From NCBI RefSeq assembly GCF_000304475.1, contig NC_018940.1:1674001-1738000 (forward strand): a DNA stretch of 64,000 nucleotides. The letters run 5' to 3'. Below are positions 39,947 through 49,680 of the stretch, in pieces. The position numbers and the translations under genes are program-made. This DNA comes from Kazachstania africana CBS 2517. Lineage: Eukaryota; Ascomycota; Saccharomycetes; Saccharomycetales; Saccharomycetaceae. Positions within the stretch are counted from its first letter, which is position 1; each line of letters starts with the position of its first letter. The notes beneath the pieces are model-generated. The model was not told where the DNA came from. It worked only from the letters and a program-made list of their open reading frames with translations, and ran no database searches.

Positions 39947-41654
39947 CTGTCAACTAGCTGAAGCAAAGATCTATGGTGGTAACACGATTACTGTTAATAG
40001 ACTATTTAAATCAAAGTTTACTCTAAATATAAATTATATAGTTGGATTACATATACTTGTATGTTTTTATCATTGCCATAAAGGGAAACTGGGAGTTCCA
40101 CCTTCCAAAAAGAGTAAAGTAGGTGATTATACAATGATTAGGGTTCCGAGCGAAAATTAAATTAGGTCTGAAGTGAGGGCTGAAAAATATACCGAATAAA
40201 ATATGACCTTCGATTTTGAGGACGGGTAACGACAGGATTTCCTTCCCCTGCACATTCTCGGGAAAACGCCATAGAGCCAACTTGCACGTATCTTTTACTG
40301 GCTTGCCTGATATAGGAACGAACGCGTTTCTATTGAAGTTCTTTCTGGAAGAGAGGATCAAGTAGCTCCGCGGTTAACGCTAGGAAACCTTTAACAAACA
40401 AGAGGTTTGACTAAAGGAAGGAAATACTTAGAACAGCCCATATTCATTCATACCGTACTTACCTGCTGTGAAGCCGCTGAGTTTCCTCGGTATGTTTACT
40501 TAACAGTACTCGTATTTCGAGAACTAGGCCCAATTATCACCTTATAATAAAACAATGGATTACCTGTGCATACCCACAATTTGGCAGTATGACGCCAATT
40601 GAAACCTTGTCGACTACTGCGATATCTGGCAGAAAGAAGAAACTTTAAATCATTTTCTAAGTAGCACACCAAGAATAATAAACATTTCAACTTACTCGGA
40701 AAAAATTGACTACCTTGTCGCTTTGTCTACAATGTATTCGAAGTAACGTCGCATGTCGGCAGAGAGTAATAAGCGAATAACACAAGTTAGTGCTACCATA
40801 CTTTAATTGTTATGACATAATATTAAAAATGGAACTGCTGTTGTGAGACTACGAACTTTCAGTTGAAAGGGATTTCCCCCTTGTGTATATTAGCGAATTC
40901 AAGAACATAGATAGTCTAAGTTTTGAGATAAACAGATATTGAGAGGACCAAGAACGGAGTGTCAATAATGACAAAACAGAAGGCAAAACTAAGCACAGAA
41001 AGGAACAAGAGCATCACGTGACAAACGGTTCGAGACTTCAAGAGTAATCCGGGTAATAGAGTCGATTTTTTCTTCTTTTTCGATTTTCTCTTTCCCCTTC
41101 TGAAATTATCTGAGCAGACCTCGGACAACGAGATCTAACACAAACGTACGTACTTCAGAAAAGCTTCGCAGAAGAATAAATCCAGATGCGTAAAGGAGCC
41201 CCTCCTAATTTGGAACCGCCAGGTATATCTGATGTCCGAATAAAGAATACGACTTCCCTTCAAGGAAATACAGTTACAGATTTTTCTTTCTTTGGGCTGC
41301 CTTGAAAGTACGGTTTTGAGTCCCCTGAGAGATGAAGGAGAGGGAAAGGCGGAAGAACCCTATTGAGATTGGTGTCCGCCGGGGGTGAGGAAGAAAAAGA
41401 CAGAGAACCTAGACGGAGAGTCTCCCTATCAGACCAATCCTTTCTTTTCAGACTTCAGAAAAGGGAAATTTTAGCAATTAAGGTTGTGTGCGTGTATATG
41501 TCTCTGAGTCTAGTTATTAGGAAGTTCGTCGAGAAAGAACGGTAATCGTCGTCTGTAGACTTTTCATTTCTATAAAATGAACCTCGTTGACTTTCAACTT
41601 TTGTATGAAATACACTATACTCTTGGAATAACAGTAGTAACGTACAGGTTAACA
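39947..41654. promoter_or_regulatory. VNX1-KRE1 divergent intergenic region with STRE, Reb1 and E-box
   Basis: 1708 bp, the longest gene-free stretch here. STRE cores (CCCCT, Msn2/4) occur at 40877-40881, 41199-41203 and 41322-41326. A TCACGTGA palindrome is at 41014-41021 and a Reb1 core CCGGGTAA at 41049-41056. An ATG at 41577 is in frame with the first KRE1-like gene, but using it would bury the signal peptide. The short ORFs at 40047-40361 and 40496-40690 have no recognisable homology. Confidence 0.5.
41014..41056. promoter_or_regulatory. E-box plus Reb1 site, VNX1-KRE1 spacer
   Basis: TCACGTGA (41014-41021) and CCGGGTAA (41049-41056) lie 27 bp apart, about 600 bp upstream of the first KRE1-like gene and 1.1 kb from VNX1. 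Such pairs often mark nucleosome-depleted promoter centres in yeast. Confidence 0.45.
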
Positions 41655-42131
41655 ATGAGAATAATACCAAAGATAATATCGCTTTGTTTATTATTCACAC
41701 AGCTCGTGCAAAGTGCAACAACAGCAAGTACGGATGAAACCACTTCAACAATAGATAGACCGGATCCCTCCACAAAAGTAAGATCTGTAGTCACCTCCAT
41801 CTCAGTAGACAGTTACTTCACTGTGACAGAGGGCACTACTAAGACCTACACTTCTCTCAGAGACCCGACCTCCATTTATGTCACTATAACGACCGAAGGT
41901 GTAACACTAGTTGTCCAGACTACTTACGGTCAGGCCTTCAGCAGTCAATACACAGCAGTCGCAACCCCTTCATCTGGATCTATAGGCTTAGGTACTATCG
42001 AAGGTACAGTAGGCGTTGTCAAACCGGCAATGTACTATACGGTTACTAATAACGATGCCACTCATGCTTTTAATTCCAATCTTGCTGGAGTTATTGGGAG
42101 TATGATTGCGTTTATCACATTTCTCATATGA
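41655..42131 (+). CDS. KRE1: KRE1-family GPI-anchored wall protein, copy a
   Basis: 158-aa secreted protein matching only the C-terminal half of S. cerevisiae Kre1 (313 aa), a GPI cell-wall protein that helps assemble beta-1,6-glucan. Signal peptide MRIIPKIISLCLLFTQLVQS from ATG 41655. The conserved core runs RPDPST, ISVDSYFTVTEGTTKTYTS, VTLVVQTTYGQAFSSQYTAV, ATPSSGSIGLGTIEGTVGVVK. A hydrophobic tail at the end predicts GPI attachment. The repeat-rich Ser/Thr N-terminal half of yeast Kre1 is missing. An in-frame ATG at 41577 would add 26 residues before the signal peptide and is disfavoured. Copy a is the most diverged in the QTT-FSSQY region (GQAFSS for QRFSS). Confidence 0.87.
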   Translation: MRIIPKIISLCLLFTQLVQSATTASTDETTSTIDRPDPSTKVRSVVTSISVDSYFTVTEGTTKTYTSLRDPTSIYVTITTEGVTLVVQTTYGQAFSSQYTAVATPSSGSIGLGTIEGTVGVVKPAMYYTVTNNDATHAFNSNLAGVIGSMIAFITFLI

Positions 42132-43048
42132 AGATAGAAAGGATAAGAAACTCAAGGACACTAAACAAACTGTTTGTAACATACATACATTATTTATAAT
42201 ATCAAGATGAATATTCACAAATTTCTTTTTAAAGAACGAAATACCAGTATTCTCACCTGTCCGTAACTAATATCAGAAGCTGCGTGAATTTTTGTTGCAC
42301 CCGATACCATAACGTTACAATACAGTTCCATCACATTCAACATCAAAGAGTTATTTATTCGTATACGTTACTACCAATTCCATTTTGAGTAAAAAAAAAA
42401 ATTTTAGCAGTAAAAAAAAATGCTGCTATTTCACACTAAAACGCAATTACTCCCGATTTTCCCCCCTTTCGTTTCGTTTTTGCATTCACACATTGTCATT
42501 CCAAGAATGTTTCGCTCCTTCCTCATCGCTACTAACGTTGCCATTTTCAAGTCACTTTTTTACTGTTTTAAGTAGTTTCTACAAACTCATGATGGCGAGC
42601 TCAACGGAACAATAGCTTGTTCCGTCGTTTATTGCCCATGTAGCTGCAAAAGGGCTCTACCCGTTTGCGTATACTCATAGTATATGCTTCTGCAAGTGTC
42701 TCGGGCCTGCCGTCTCGACATGGCAATCAGACCTCGTGTTTGCACTGCTTTCTTGGCCTTTTCAAACCATCAGGTGCCAACAATTTTTTAAATAAAGGCT
42801 TGGCAAAAAATGGCCAGTTCGATAAGTAAAATTACGTACAAATGCATAGCGCGCCGTCAAAAACCGGCGTTCTTCCATCGTGAATAGTGGGAGGAAAAAG
42901 AAAAATTCGAACTGATCAATCGATTGTTCATCCTCGAAGTGCCAACTTTGCATTTCTTAGCAACAAAATTCCAAGTCACTTTTAACAAGAAAGTTAACGA
43001 GCTCACATTTCAATCAAGAAAACAAGAAAGACAACAACAACGGTCCCG
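42132..43048. other. Spacer between KRE1 copies a and b
   Basis: 917 bp. AT-rich at first, with a run of C followed by T near 42461-42468 that contains an STRE core. An inverted repeat TATACT-CAT-AGTATA lies near 42669-42683. No gene or tRNA promoter seen. Confidence 0.4.
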
Positions 43049-43564
43049 ATGAAGTTCACGATAGCTTTTCTTTGGACACTACTGTTACGTTACACAGTCG
43101 CATCGACTACTTCAAGCTCGACATATGATTCAGTAACAAGCTCTTCCAACGGTGAATCATCATCATTGTCCTGGATTTCTAGACCTGATCCTTCCACTGC
43201 ATTCACATCTCTTCCTAAATCTGCCGTCACAACTTTGTCCATCGATTCAATGTATACTATCACGGAAGGTACCACTAAGACTTACACCTCCTCCAGATCA
43301 GCAACAAGCATATGGGTTACTGTAGTCTCTGCAGGTGTCACCATTACAGTACAAACTACATTTGCTCAAAGATTCAGCTCTCAATACACTGCTGTTGCTA
43401 GTCCATCTTCTGGATCCGTAGGTTTAGGTTCCATTTCTGGCAGTGTCGGATACGTTAAGAGCACCTTAGAATACACCATTACAGACGGGGCCAATGGCAT
43501 GAGACTATTGAACAGTGGCTCTGCTGTTGGATTGATTGCCATGTTCATTACCTTGTTTATTTAG
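43049..43564 (+). CDS. KRE1: KRE1-family GPI-anchored wall protein, copy b
   Basis: 171-aa secreted protein. Signal peptide MKFTIAFLWTLLLRYTVAS, a short Ser-rich stretch (about 20-48), then the KRE1 core: RPDPSTAFTSLP, VTTLSIDSMYTITEGTT, SIWVTVVSAGVTITVQTTFAQ, RFSSQYTAVASPSSGSVGLG, ending in a GPI-type hydrophobic tail (AVGLIAMFITLFI). This copy is the closest to the C-terminal half of S. cerevisiae Kre1 and the best candidate for the functional orthologue. It still lacks the long repeat-bearing N-terminal region. Expected at the cell surface, in beta-1,6-glucan assembly by analogy. In S. cerevisiae Kre1 is also the membrane receptor for K1 killer toxin. Confidence 0.89.
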   Translation: MKFTIAFLWTLLLRYTVASTTSSSTYDSVTSSSNGESSSLSWISRPDPSTAFTSLPKSAVTTLSIDSMYTITEGTTKTYTSSRSATSIWVTVVSAGVTITVQTTFAQRFSSQYTAVASPSSGSVGLGSISGSVGYVKSTLEYTITDGANGMRLLNSGSAVGLIAMFITLFI

Positions 43565-44211
43565 AAGCTCTTAGACTCATCCTCCAACTATCTCTTAGGA
43601 GTTCCTTTCTCCTAATCATATCTTCATGAATATTCTATGTATCCAATGTGATAAATTCACACATATAACAGTATAAATTAGTTTGAAATATATATTTTTA
43701 AAAAAGTTATTGCTTAAAAATTGCAAACTGAAGCCAACCATTTCCAATTCAACAATTGAAACATTCTTTTTTTAGAAACTTATATATAGTTCGTAAAAAG
43801 AATACCAAAACCCTCAAAAGGTACGCACATAAAGATGTCTTAAGGATCATTTTAAACCCTCGTAAAACCTTTGTGTCATTGCTGCAAAACTGGAAGCATC
43901 CATTGCCTTCTTCCGATGCGTCAATTTTTTTGCAGGATAAAAATAGAAGTGTCAGTATACAAACAGTTACTTTATATCGTTAAATAGTAGTATCATACGA
44001 TCCACCGCCCTTTACGGTATCGTTAGTCGTCATCAAACCCGAAAGTATCTGTACTTACTGTCCTTATAAATAATCACATATCGTTGGAAGTCAGCTTGCT
44101 TTCCTTTTCTTGGAGTCATAATATGTGGCCATATCTTTTTTGTATAAAATCAGATACTAACTCTGCTTGGTGACGTTGAAACCAAATCCATCAGTACTTT
44201 ACTAATACAAA
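43565..44211. other. Spacer between KRE1 copies b and c
   Basis: 647 bp, AT-rich. A TATA-like TATAAA element and T-runs precede copy c. No gene seen. Confidence 0.4.
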
Positions 44212-44679
44212 ATGAAACTCTCATTAATTTTATCATATTTATTCATATTCCCCATTTCTTTGGTATATACTTCATCTATTGAACCCACAACGTCGAGAGA
44301 AAGACCAGACCCATCAACTGCATTCACGCCACCCCCAAAAGTCCCAGTAACAACTCTTTCAGTTGACAGTTACTATACCTACACAGATGGCACGACAACA
44401 TATACATCCTTGAGGGAAGCCACCGATATTTGGGTCACTATAACGAGTAATGGTGTAGTATTTACCACATCTACCACATATATACAGAGATTCAGTAGTC
44501 AATATACTTCGATCGCCACACCGTCAGCAGGCAGTATTGGGTTAGGTACCATTTCTGGCACAGTAGGTATTGTAAGAGAGCCATTACAATTAACTATATC
44601 CAATGCGGCTGTCAACAAACTTTCACATTCAGGTAAATTATTTGGCCTGTTAACTCTACTCTTAACATGGTTTATTTAA
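44212..44679 (+). CDS. KRE1: KRE1-family GPI-anchored wall protein, copy c
   Basis: 155-aa secreted protein, the shortest of the three. Signal peptide MKLSLILSYLFIFPISLVYTS; core RPDPSTAFTPPPKVPVTTLS, VDSYYTYTDGTT, IWVTITSNGVVF, IQRFSSQYTSIATPSAGSIG, LGTISGTVGIVR; GPI-type tail LFGLLTLLLTWFI, whose end resembles that of yeast Kre1 (IWFL). One residue is missing after TDGTT relative to copies a and b. Like them it retains no N-terminal repeat region. It stands immediately before FIG4, as KRE1 does once LEM3 is removed from the S. cerevisiae order. Confidence 0.87.
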   Translation: MKLSLILSYLFIFPISLVYTSSIEPTTSRERPDPSTAFTPPPKVPVTTLSVDSYYTYTDGTTTYTSLREATDIWVTITSNGVVFTTSTTYIQRFSSQYTSIATPSAGSIGLGTISGTVGIVREPLQLTISNAAVNKLSHSGKLFGLLTLLLTWFI

Positions 44680-45057
44680 ACGAACCAAAAAGCATCCATG
44701 TACAGATAAGTAGAAGATCTAGTATATATTTTATAGAGACTAATCGAACTTCAGGTACGATTTTTTCAATATGTTTTACTTTATGGTGTGAAGAAGGCTT
44801 AGGCAACGAGTCAATACAAATTATTCTAGGAGGTGGAAAGTCAATAGGATTGTCTTAAATGAAAGTTAGAAACTTCACAATGGTAATGTTCGGAGAAATG
44901 TGTTCTCGTCATACAGACTCTTTGCGCACGTGACATAAACTTCTTTTAAATTCGTATGCGAACGGCAATACTGTATCAAGGCCCATCCATATATAGAAAC
45001 CTGTATACACAGCAATTGGGAAAGAAATTGCACTTGGATACTCATCATTAACATGCC
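44680..45057 (+). promoter_or_regulatory. FIG4 upstream region
   Basis: 378 bp. A CACGTG E-box lies at 44937-44942, 116 bp upstream of the FIG4 ATG, with a TATATA element at about 44989-44994. A two-codon upstream ORF overlaps the start (listed separately). Confidence 0.5.
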
Positions 45058-45061
45058 ATGA
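45053..45061 (+). promoter_or_regulatory. Two-codon upstream ORF overlapping the FIG4 start
   Basis: ATG-CCA-TGA at 45053-45061. Its TGA overlaps the FIG4 ATG (45058-45060) in a different frame. The upstream ATG has A at -3 and the FIG4 ATG has G at -3. If the transcript begins upstream, ribosomes would have to leak past or reinitiate almost in place. Confidence 0.55.
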
Positions 45062-47808
45062 GTTCAAGTACACCCCCTCCACCAGTACTGACTGAAGACA
45101 TAGGCAGCGCTGATAACAATGTGAAGATTAACGATAATGAGGGGAGCACAACAAGTCTGAATAGTAATAATAATAATAATATTCCTAAAATCCATCCATT
45201 GGCAATAAGTCCAGATAAACAAAGAAAAACTACTAAATTTGTGTTAAGCAAATATACTATCTATCAAACTAAAGAAAGAATGTACATTGTTGGTTCAAAT
45301 AAGAGGGAAACAATGTTTCGAATACTGGAAATTGACTTAACTGTACCGCAAGATGAACTAAGCTTACTCGAAGACAATGTCTTTTTTACTAGAAGTGAAA
45401 TTATGGAGGTTCTATCTGGACTCGAAGAGGCAAGCGAAGAAGGATTGCGTAAAATACTAACCTGCTATGGTTTGTTAGGGTTCATAAAGTTCACCGGCTG
45501 CTACTATCTGCTCGTAGTTACCAAATATAGCCAGGTAGCCGTTATTGGAGGGCACTCGTGCTATCATATCGATGGAACAGATTTGGTTCCTTTATCTAAC
45601 AATTATAAAGTGCCAGATAAATATTCGATTGAAGCGAAACTGATGTTAACCTGCCAAAATTTGGATCTTTCGAAGACGTTTTACTTCAGTTACACTTATG
45701 ATCTAACAAATAACTTACAAACCAATATATTAAGAGAGAAGCTAAAAGCAGTGGGAAAGGATGATATTTCAATTCCGATTGGTATTCCAAATTATAACGA
45801 AATGTACATATGGAATAATTATTTATTAGAGCCAATTTTCAAATGTTTTAACGCCGTTTATGACTGGTTTCAGTGCATTATACATGGCTTTATTGATCAA
45901 GTTAATGTGTCAGTGATGAGTAAGAGTGTTTACATTACTTTAATTGCAAGAAGGTCTCATCATTTTGCTGGAGCACGTTTCCTGAAAAGAGGTGTAAATA
46001 ATCAAGGTTTTGTGGCTAATGAAGTGGAAACAGAACAAATCGTCTCTGATATGATCCTTACCTCTTTTCACAAACCAGGAAACGGTTACTTTGATAATGA
46101 TTGTTACACTTCTTTTGTTCAACACAGAGGGTCAATTCCCTTATACTGGACCCAAGAGGCTTCAAACTTGACTGGGAAACCACCAATCGAAATTAATGTG
46201 AGAGACCCTTATTTTGCACCAGCAGCGCTACATTTTGATAAGTTATTTCAAAGATATGGTGGTGGTAATATTCAAGTCTTGAATCTTATAAAAACAAAAG
46301 AAAAGAAGCCAAGAGAGACAAAACTGCTGAAAGAATTCGAGCAATGCATAGCTTATTTGAACAAATTTCTACCCGTCAATATGCAAATAGAATATATTTC
46401 ATGGGATATGAGCAAGGCTTCTAAGCAAGATGATCATGGTCAGGGAGTAATAGAGTTTTTAGAGAAATATGCGTTAGATTCAGTAACAAAAACTGGTATT
46501 TTTCATAATGGGGCGAATTTTAAGACGACAAAGATTCAGGAAGGTATTTGTAGAAGCAATTGTATTGATTGTTTAGATAGGACAAATGCTGCACAATTTG
46601 TCATAGGCAAAAGAGCTTTGGGTATGCAACTCAAGGAGTTGAGCATTATCGATGACAGCTTTTTAGAATATGATTCAGATATCGTAAATATACTCACGGA
46701 ATTATTTCATGATTTAGGTGATACAATCGCTTTGCAATATAGTGGCTCGCATTTAGTAAACACAATGGCGACATATAGAAAGATTAATCAGTGGAGTTCT
46801 CATTCAAGAGATATGATTGAAAGTATTAAAAGATTTTATAGTAATTCATTCATGGACGCTCAACGACAAGATGCTATCAATCTGTTTTTGGGTCATTATA
46901 TTTGGCAGGAAGGTTCCCCCTCTTTATGGGAAATGAATACAGATTTTTATCTTCATAATGATTATCCTGAAGATAGACCCAAAAGGAGTTATACACATTG
47001 GTGGAATGATTACCACATAAAAAACCTCAAAAAGCTGATGAAAGAAGAAATAGTCGATAAATCAAATGACGTAACTCTCAGAAGTACTATAGAGAATGTT
47101 AAGGGTTACCCTGGTGCCTTTGACAATTATTGGAATGAGTACTATGTGCCAAGAAGTTTGACTTGGTTTCAAGACTTATTTGCATACAACATGAATTCGA
47201 CGAGAAGGTATCACGGAAATAAGAAACGGGGAGAAGAATCATCAATTTTCAAGGCTAGAAAGCCAAGTTGGTTGAACAAAAAACTGAAATCAATATTAAA
47301 GGAATATGAATACGGACAGTCGACTACAGGAAAGGCCAACAATGCAGACAGAGATATGAAGCCTACAAAATTATCCCTGAATGATGAACTACTATTGAGC
47401 ACATCTCTGCTTGAAAAATTTACAAACTCAAGATCAATCTTATCTGATAAAATGGGTTTGGTCTCAAATAACTGCTTTCCTATCTTTTCAGAACAAGGGT
47501 CTTTCAGTGATTTAGATTTCCCAAACACATCATGCATGGAATACCTAGAAAACGATACAGCTATACATGGCAAACCATGCTTACTTGATGACCCAGATAC
47601 CGTGATAAGAGGTAATGTATCATCCAGAAACTATTTTAACGGTGCATCTCCCGACACGGATTTTTATGCAAAGCTTGAAAGTGACCTCACCACACCATTA
47701 GATAACTATAATAAATATTTTGATATGTCTCCAGAGGTAAATGATGCTGATATGAAGCTTTATAACGATAGCATGGAGAAGGTGTCCAACAGTCTGGTAT
47801 TCCTATGA
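45058..47808 (+). CDS. FIG4: Phosphatidylinositol 3,5-bisphosphate 5-phosphatase Fig4
   Basis: Sac-family lipid phosphatase of the vacuolar membrane; with Vac14 and Fab1 it both degrades PI(3,5)P2 and is needed for its synthesis. 916 aa (yeast 879). The Sac domain spans about 60-600 and holds the catalytic CX5R(T) motif CIDCLDRT, with Cys502 and Arg508. C-terminal to this are [12 protein letters not shown] and [22 protein letters not shown], conserved in Fig4 proteins. The extreme C terminus is acidic and low-complexity. The N-terminal 45 residues are hydrophilic (Pro then Asn runs). Matches YNL325C; LEM3 (YNL323W) is missing upstream. Confidence 0.95.
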   Translation: MSSSTPPPPVLTEDIGSADNNVKINDNEGSTTSLNSNNNNNIPKIHPLAISPDKQRKTTKFVLSKYTIYQTKERMYIVGSNKRETMFRILEIDLTVPQDELSLLEDNVFFTRSEIMEVLSGLEEASEEGLRKILTCYGLLGFIKFTGCYYLLVVTKYSQVAVIGGHSCYHIDGTDLVPLSNNYKVPDKYSIEAKLMLTCQNLDLSKTFYFSYTYDLTNNLQTNILREKLKAVGKDDISIPIGIPNYNEMYIWNNYLLEPIFKCFNAVYDWFQCIIHGFIDQVNVSVMSKSVYITLIARRSHHFAGARFLKRGVNNQGFVANEVETEQIVSDMILTSFHKPGNGYFDNDCYTSFVQHRGSIPLYWTQEASNLTGKPPIEINVRDPYFAPAALHFDKLFQRYGGGNIQVLNLIKTKEKKPRETKLLKEFEQCIAYLNKFLPVNMQIEYISWDMSKASKQDDHGQGVIEFLEKYALDSVTKTGIFHNGANFKTTKIQEGICRSNCIDCLDRTNAAQFVIGKRALGMQLKELSIIDDSFLEYDSDIVNILTELFHDLGDTIALQYSGSHLVNTMATYRKINQWSSHSRDMIESIKRFYSNSFMDAQRQDAINLFLGHYIWQEGSPSLWEMNTDFYLHNDYPEDRPKRSYTHWWNDYHIKNLKKLMKEEIVDKSNDVTLRSTIENVKGYPGAFDNYWNEYYVPRSLTWFQDLFAYNMNSTRRYHGNKKRGEESSIFKARKPSWLNKKLKSILKEYEYGQSTTGKANNADRDMKPTKLSLNDELLLSTSLLEKFTNSRSILSDKMGLVSNNCFPIFSEQGSFSDLDFPNTSCMEYLENDTAIHGKPCLLDDPDTVIRGNVSSRNYFNGASPDTDFYAKLESDLTTPLDNYNKYFDMSPEVNDADMKLYNDSMEKVSNSLVFL

Positions 47809-48407
47809 AAACGATGTGTTGATGCCATAACATGGCGAAAGACACGAATAAAGGGGAAGGTTATTTTGATATGTCCATTGATAACACCGATCCGCTCTCA
47901 AGATATTTGATCGAGTATATCTTTGAAGACAAATTCCATTTCAATATCGTCCATCTGTTTTGATTTTTCAATTGTACCAACTACTTCATCAGAACTAAGA
48001 TACATTTAACGAAGTTTTTACTGTAAATACAAAAAAAACAACTATTGCAATGGCAGGACGAAGCTGACGCCAATAATAGCACCTCAATCGCACGTACATC
48101 TCACCGACATAAGAAAATTTATATAGTTGCGGCTGGCTTTTTTTTCTACACCTTTCTTCATTAACTCTATCATATAAACTACTTTTATAATATTTAGATA
48201 TTAAAGTTCAAGTCATAGTGTCTATATTCCAGCATATCCAGCAATGAAACGCTTGGCTCATTGTGTCTCTTAGTGACGCTTTAAGTTAGGTGATATGAAA
48301 TTTTCAAAATGCGTTCGAATATCCGTCATGAGCAAAAAAAACCTAACCATCTCTAGCACGGTCTAATTACAGCACTGTGACATCTCGAGTACAATACGCC
48401 AATAGTG
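47809..48407. other. FIG4-PFA3 spacer
   Basis: 599 bp between genes on the same strand. T-rich and AT-rich runs near 48130-48200. No gene or clear factor site seen. Confidence 0.4.
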
Positions 48408-49403
48408 ATGTATAATGGCTGGTCTATTAGTTCTACTTTCCCTAAATGTGTGACAATCTTCATTTATGTATGGACAGCGTATATCTCAATCACTAGAGTT
48501 AAAGTCGTGCCCTTTGAGTTACTATTAGTGCTAATCATATGCACAGTATCCTTAGGTATATACACTTATTCTGAAGTGATATCGGTTGGACCTGGGAGTC
48601 CTATTGATTTTCCAGATTTAGCTATCAAGAACTTACATGACGTTGAAATGGGAGCTGAATTACCACCGGAGTATTTAACGTCGAGGTCTTTAACAATGAA
48701 ACATGATGGTAGATTTCGTATCTGTCAGACATGCATGTTCTGGAAACCTGACAGGTGCCACCATTGCTCTTCGTGCAACAGATGCATTTTAAAAATGGAC
48801 CACCATTGTCCATGGTTTGCTGAATGTATTGGTTTCAAAAACCAAAAATACTTCATCCAATTTTTATTTTATTGTACTAGCTACTCGATAATTGTCCTCT
48901 TTGTCACATCCATCCAAATATATCACTGGTTTCGCAGTACGTCATATGAGTACGAGTTTATTGATTTTAAACTCCTAACCGTTTGGCTCTTGGCGATTGT
49001 TATCTTTATTTCATTAGTTCTTTTTACTGGATTTAGTGTATTTCAATTACTGGGAAACCAGACCACCATTGAACTATACGCATATAGAAGATACAAAGCA
49101 GAATTAAATATAATAGGCGATTTAGATGGCTCAGAAAATATCAATATATTTGATTTAGGGTCTCGTTACGAAAACTGGAAAGATGTGATGGGAAATAGCT
49201 GGTTAGAATGGCTATTACCAATCGAAACTTATAAATCAAAAAGAAGTAAAAATACATTGGACGAAAAAGGACTATTTTTTGCTGTTAATTTGGGTATCAA
49301 TGGAAGACTTTTGAATAATATCGGCCTGCAAGATAGACTTTTCAGAAGGCTAGCTGCAAGACCCTCAACAGAATCAACACGGCCATTTATCGAAGATTTT
49401 TAA
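48408..49403 (+). CDS. PFA3: DHHC palmitoyltransferase Pfa3
   Basis: Vacuolar-membrane protein S-acyltransferase; in S. cerevisiae its known substrate is Vac8, needed for vacuole fusion. 331 aa from ATG 48408 (yeast 336); the preceding codon is GTG. Four hydrophobic spans, with the zinc-binding DHHC cysteine-rich domain between the second and third: CQTCMFWKPDRCHHCSSCNR, then KMDHHCPWFAECIGFKNQKY with catalytic Cys134. The TTxE palmitoyltransferase motif is present as QTTIELYAYRRY. The C terminus is soluble. Matches YNL326W/C position between FIG4 and EGT2. Confidence 0.94.
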   Translation: MYNGWSISSTFPKCVTIFIYVWTAYISITRVKVVPFELLLVLIICTVSLGIYTYSEVISVGPGSPIDFPDLAIKNLHDVEMGAELPPEYLTSRSLTMKHDGRFRICQTCMFWKPDRCHHCSSCNRCILKMDHHCPWFAECIGFKNQKYFIQFLFYCTSYSIIVLFVTSIQIYHWFRSTSYEYEFIDFKLLTVWLLAIVIFISLVLFTGFSVFQLLGNQTTIELYAYRRYKAELNIIGDLDGSENINIFDLGSRYENWKDVMGNSWLEWLLPIETYKSKRSKNTLDEKGLFFAVNLGINGRLLNNIGLQDRLFRRLAARPSTESTRPFIEDF

Positions 49404-49680
49404 ATATACTTATTTTGTTTTCATGATATTATGTAAGTTCTACTATCCCAATGATCTCATTTTCAGTATTAAATTGTGTTCTAGCATTCCTGCTTTATAG
49501 ATTAATTAAACTTACTTTTTCACATATTTAAAAATATAAAGGAACTGTTGTAAAGAAAGAATTTATTGAAACATTATATAAATTGTCAGATGGAATGAAA
49601 CGAAAACTGTTCATTTCTTCTGAATGCTATATCAAATTAAAATGCAAGTGAATGATAAAATATCAAATGAGAAAACCCCA

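Noticed and set aside
41031..41046. GGTTCGA resembling a tRNA B box
   Set aside because: No A box at the right distance and no cloverleaf; the same applies to GGTTCGA near 9477.
41577..41654. Upstream in-frame ATG extending KRE1-like copy a by 26 residues
   Set aside because: It would place the signal peptide internally; copies b and c both begin directly with the signal peptide.
44667..44858. 63-codon frame after KRE1 copy c
   Set aside because: Overlaps the end of copy c, short, AT-rich, no homology.
45053..45061. Start of FIG4 at the upstream ATG 45053
   Set aside because: That frame stops after two codons; the FIG4 frame begins at 45058.
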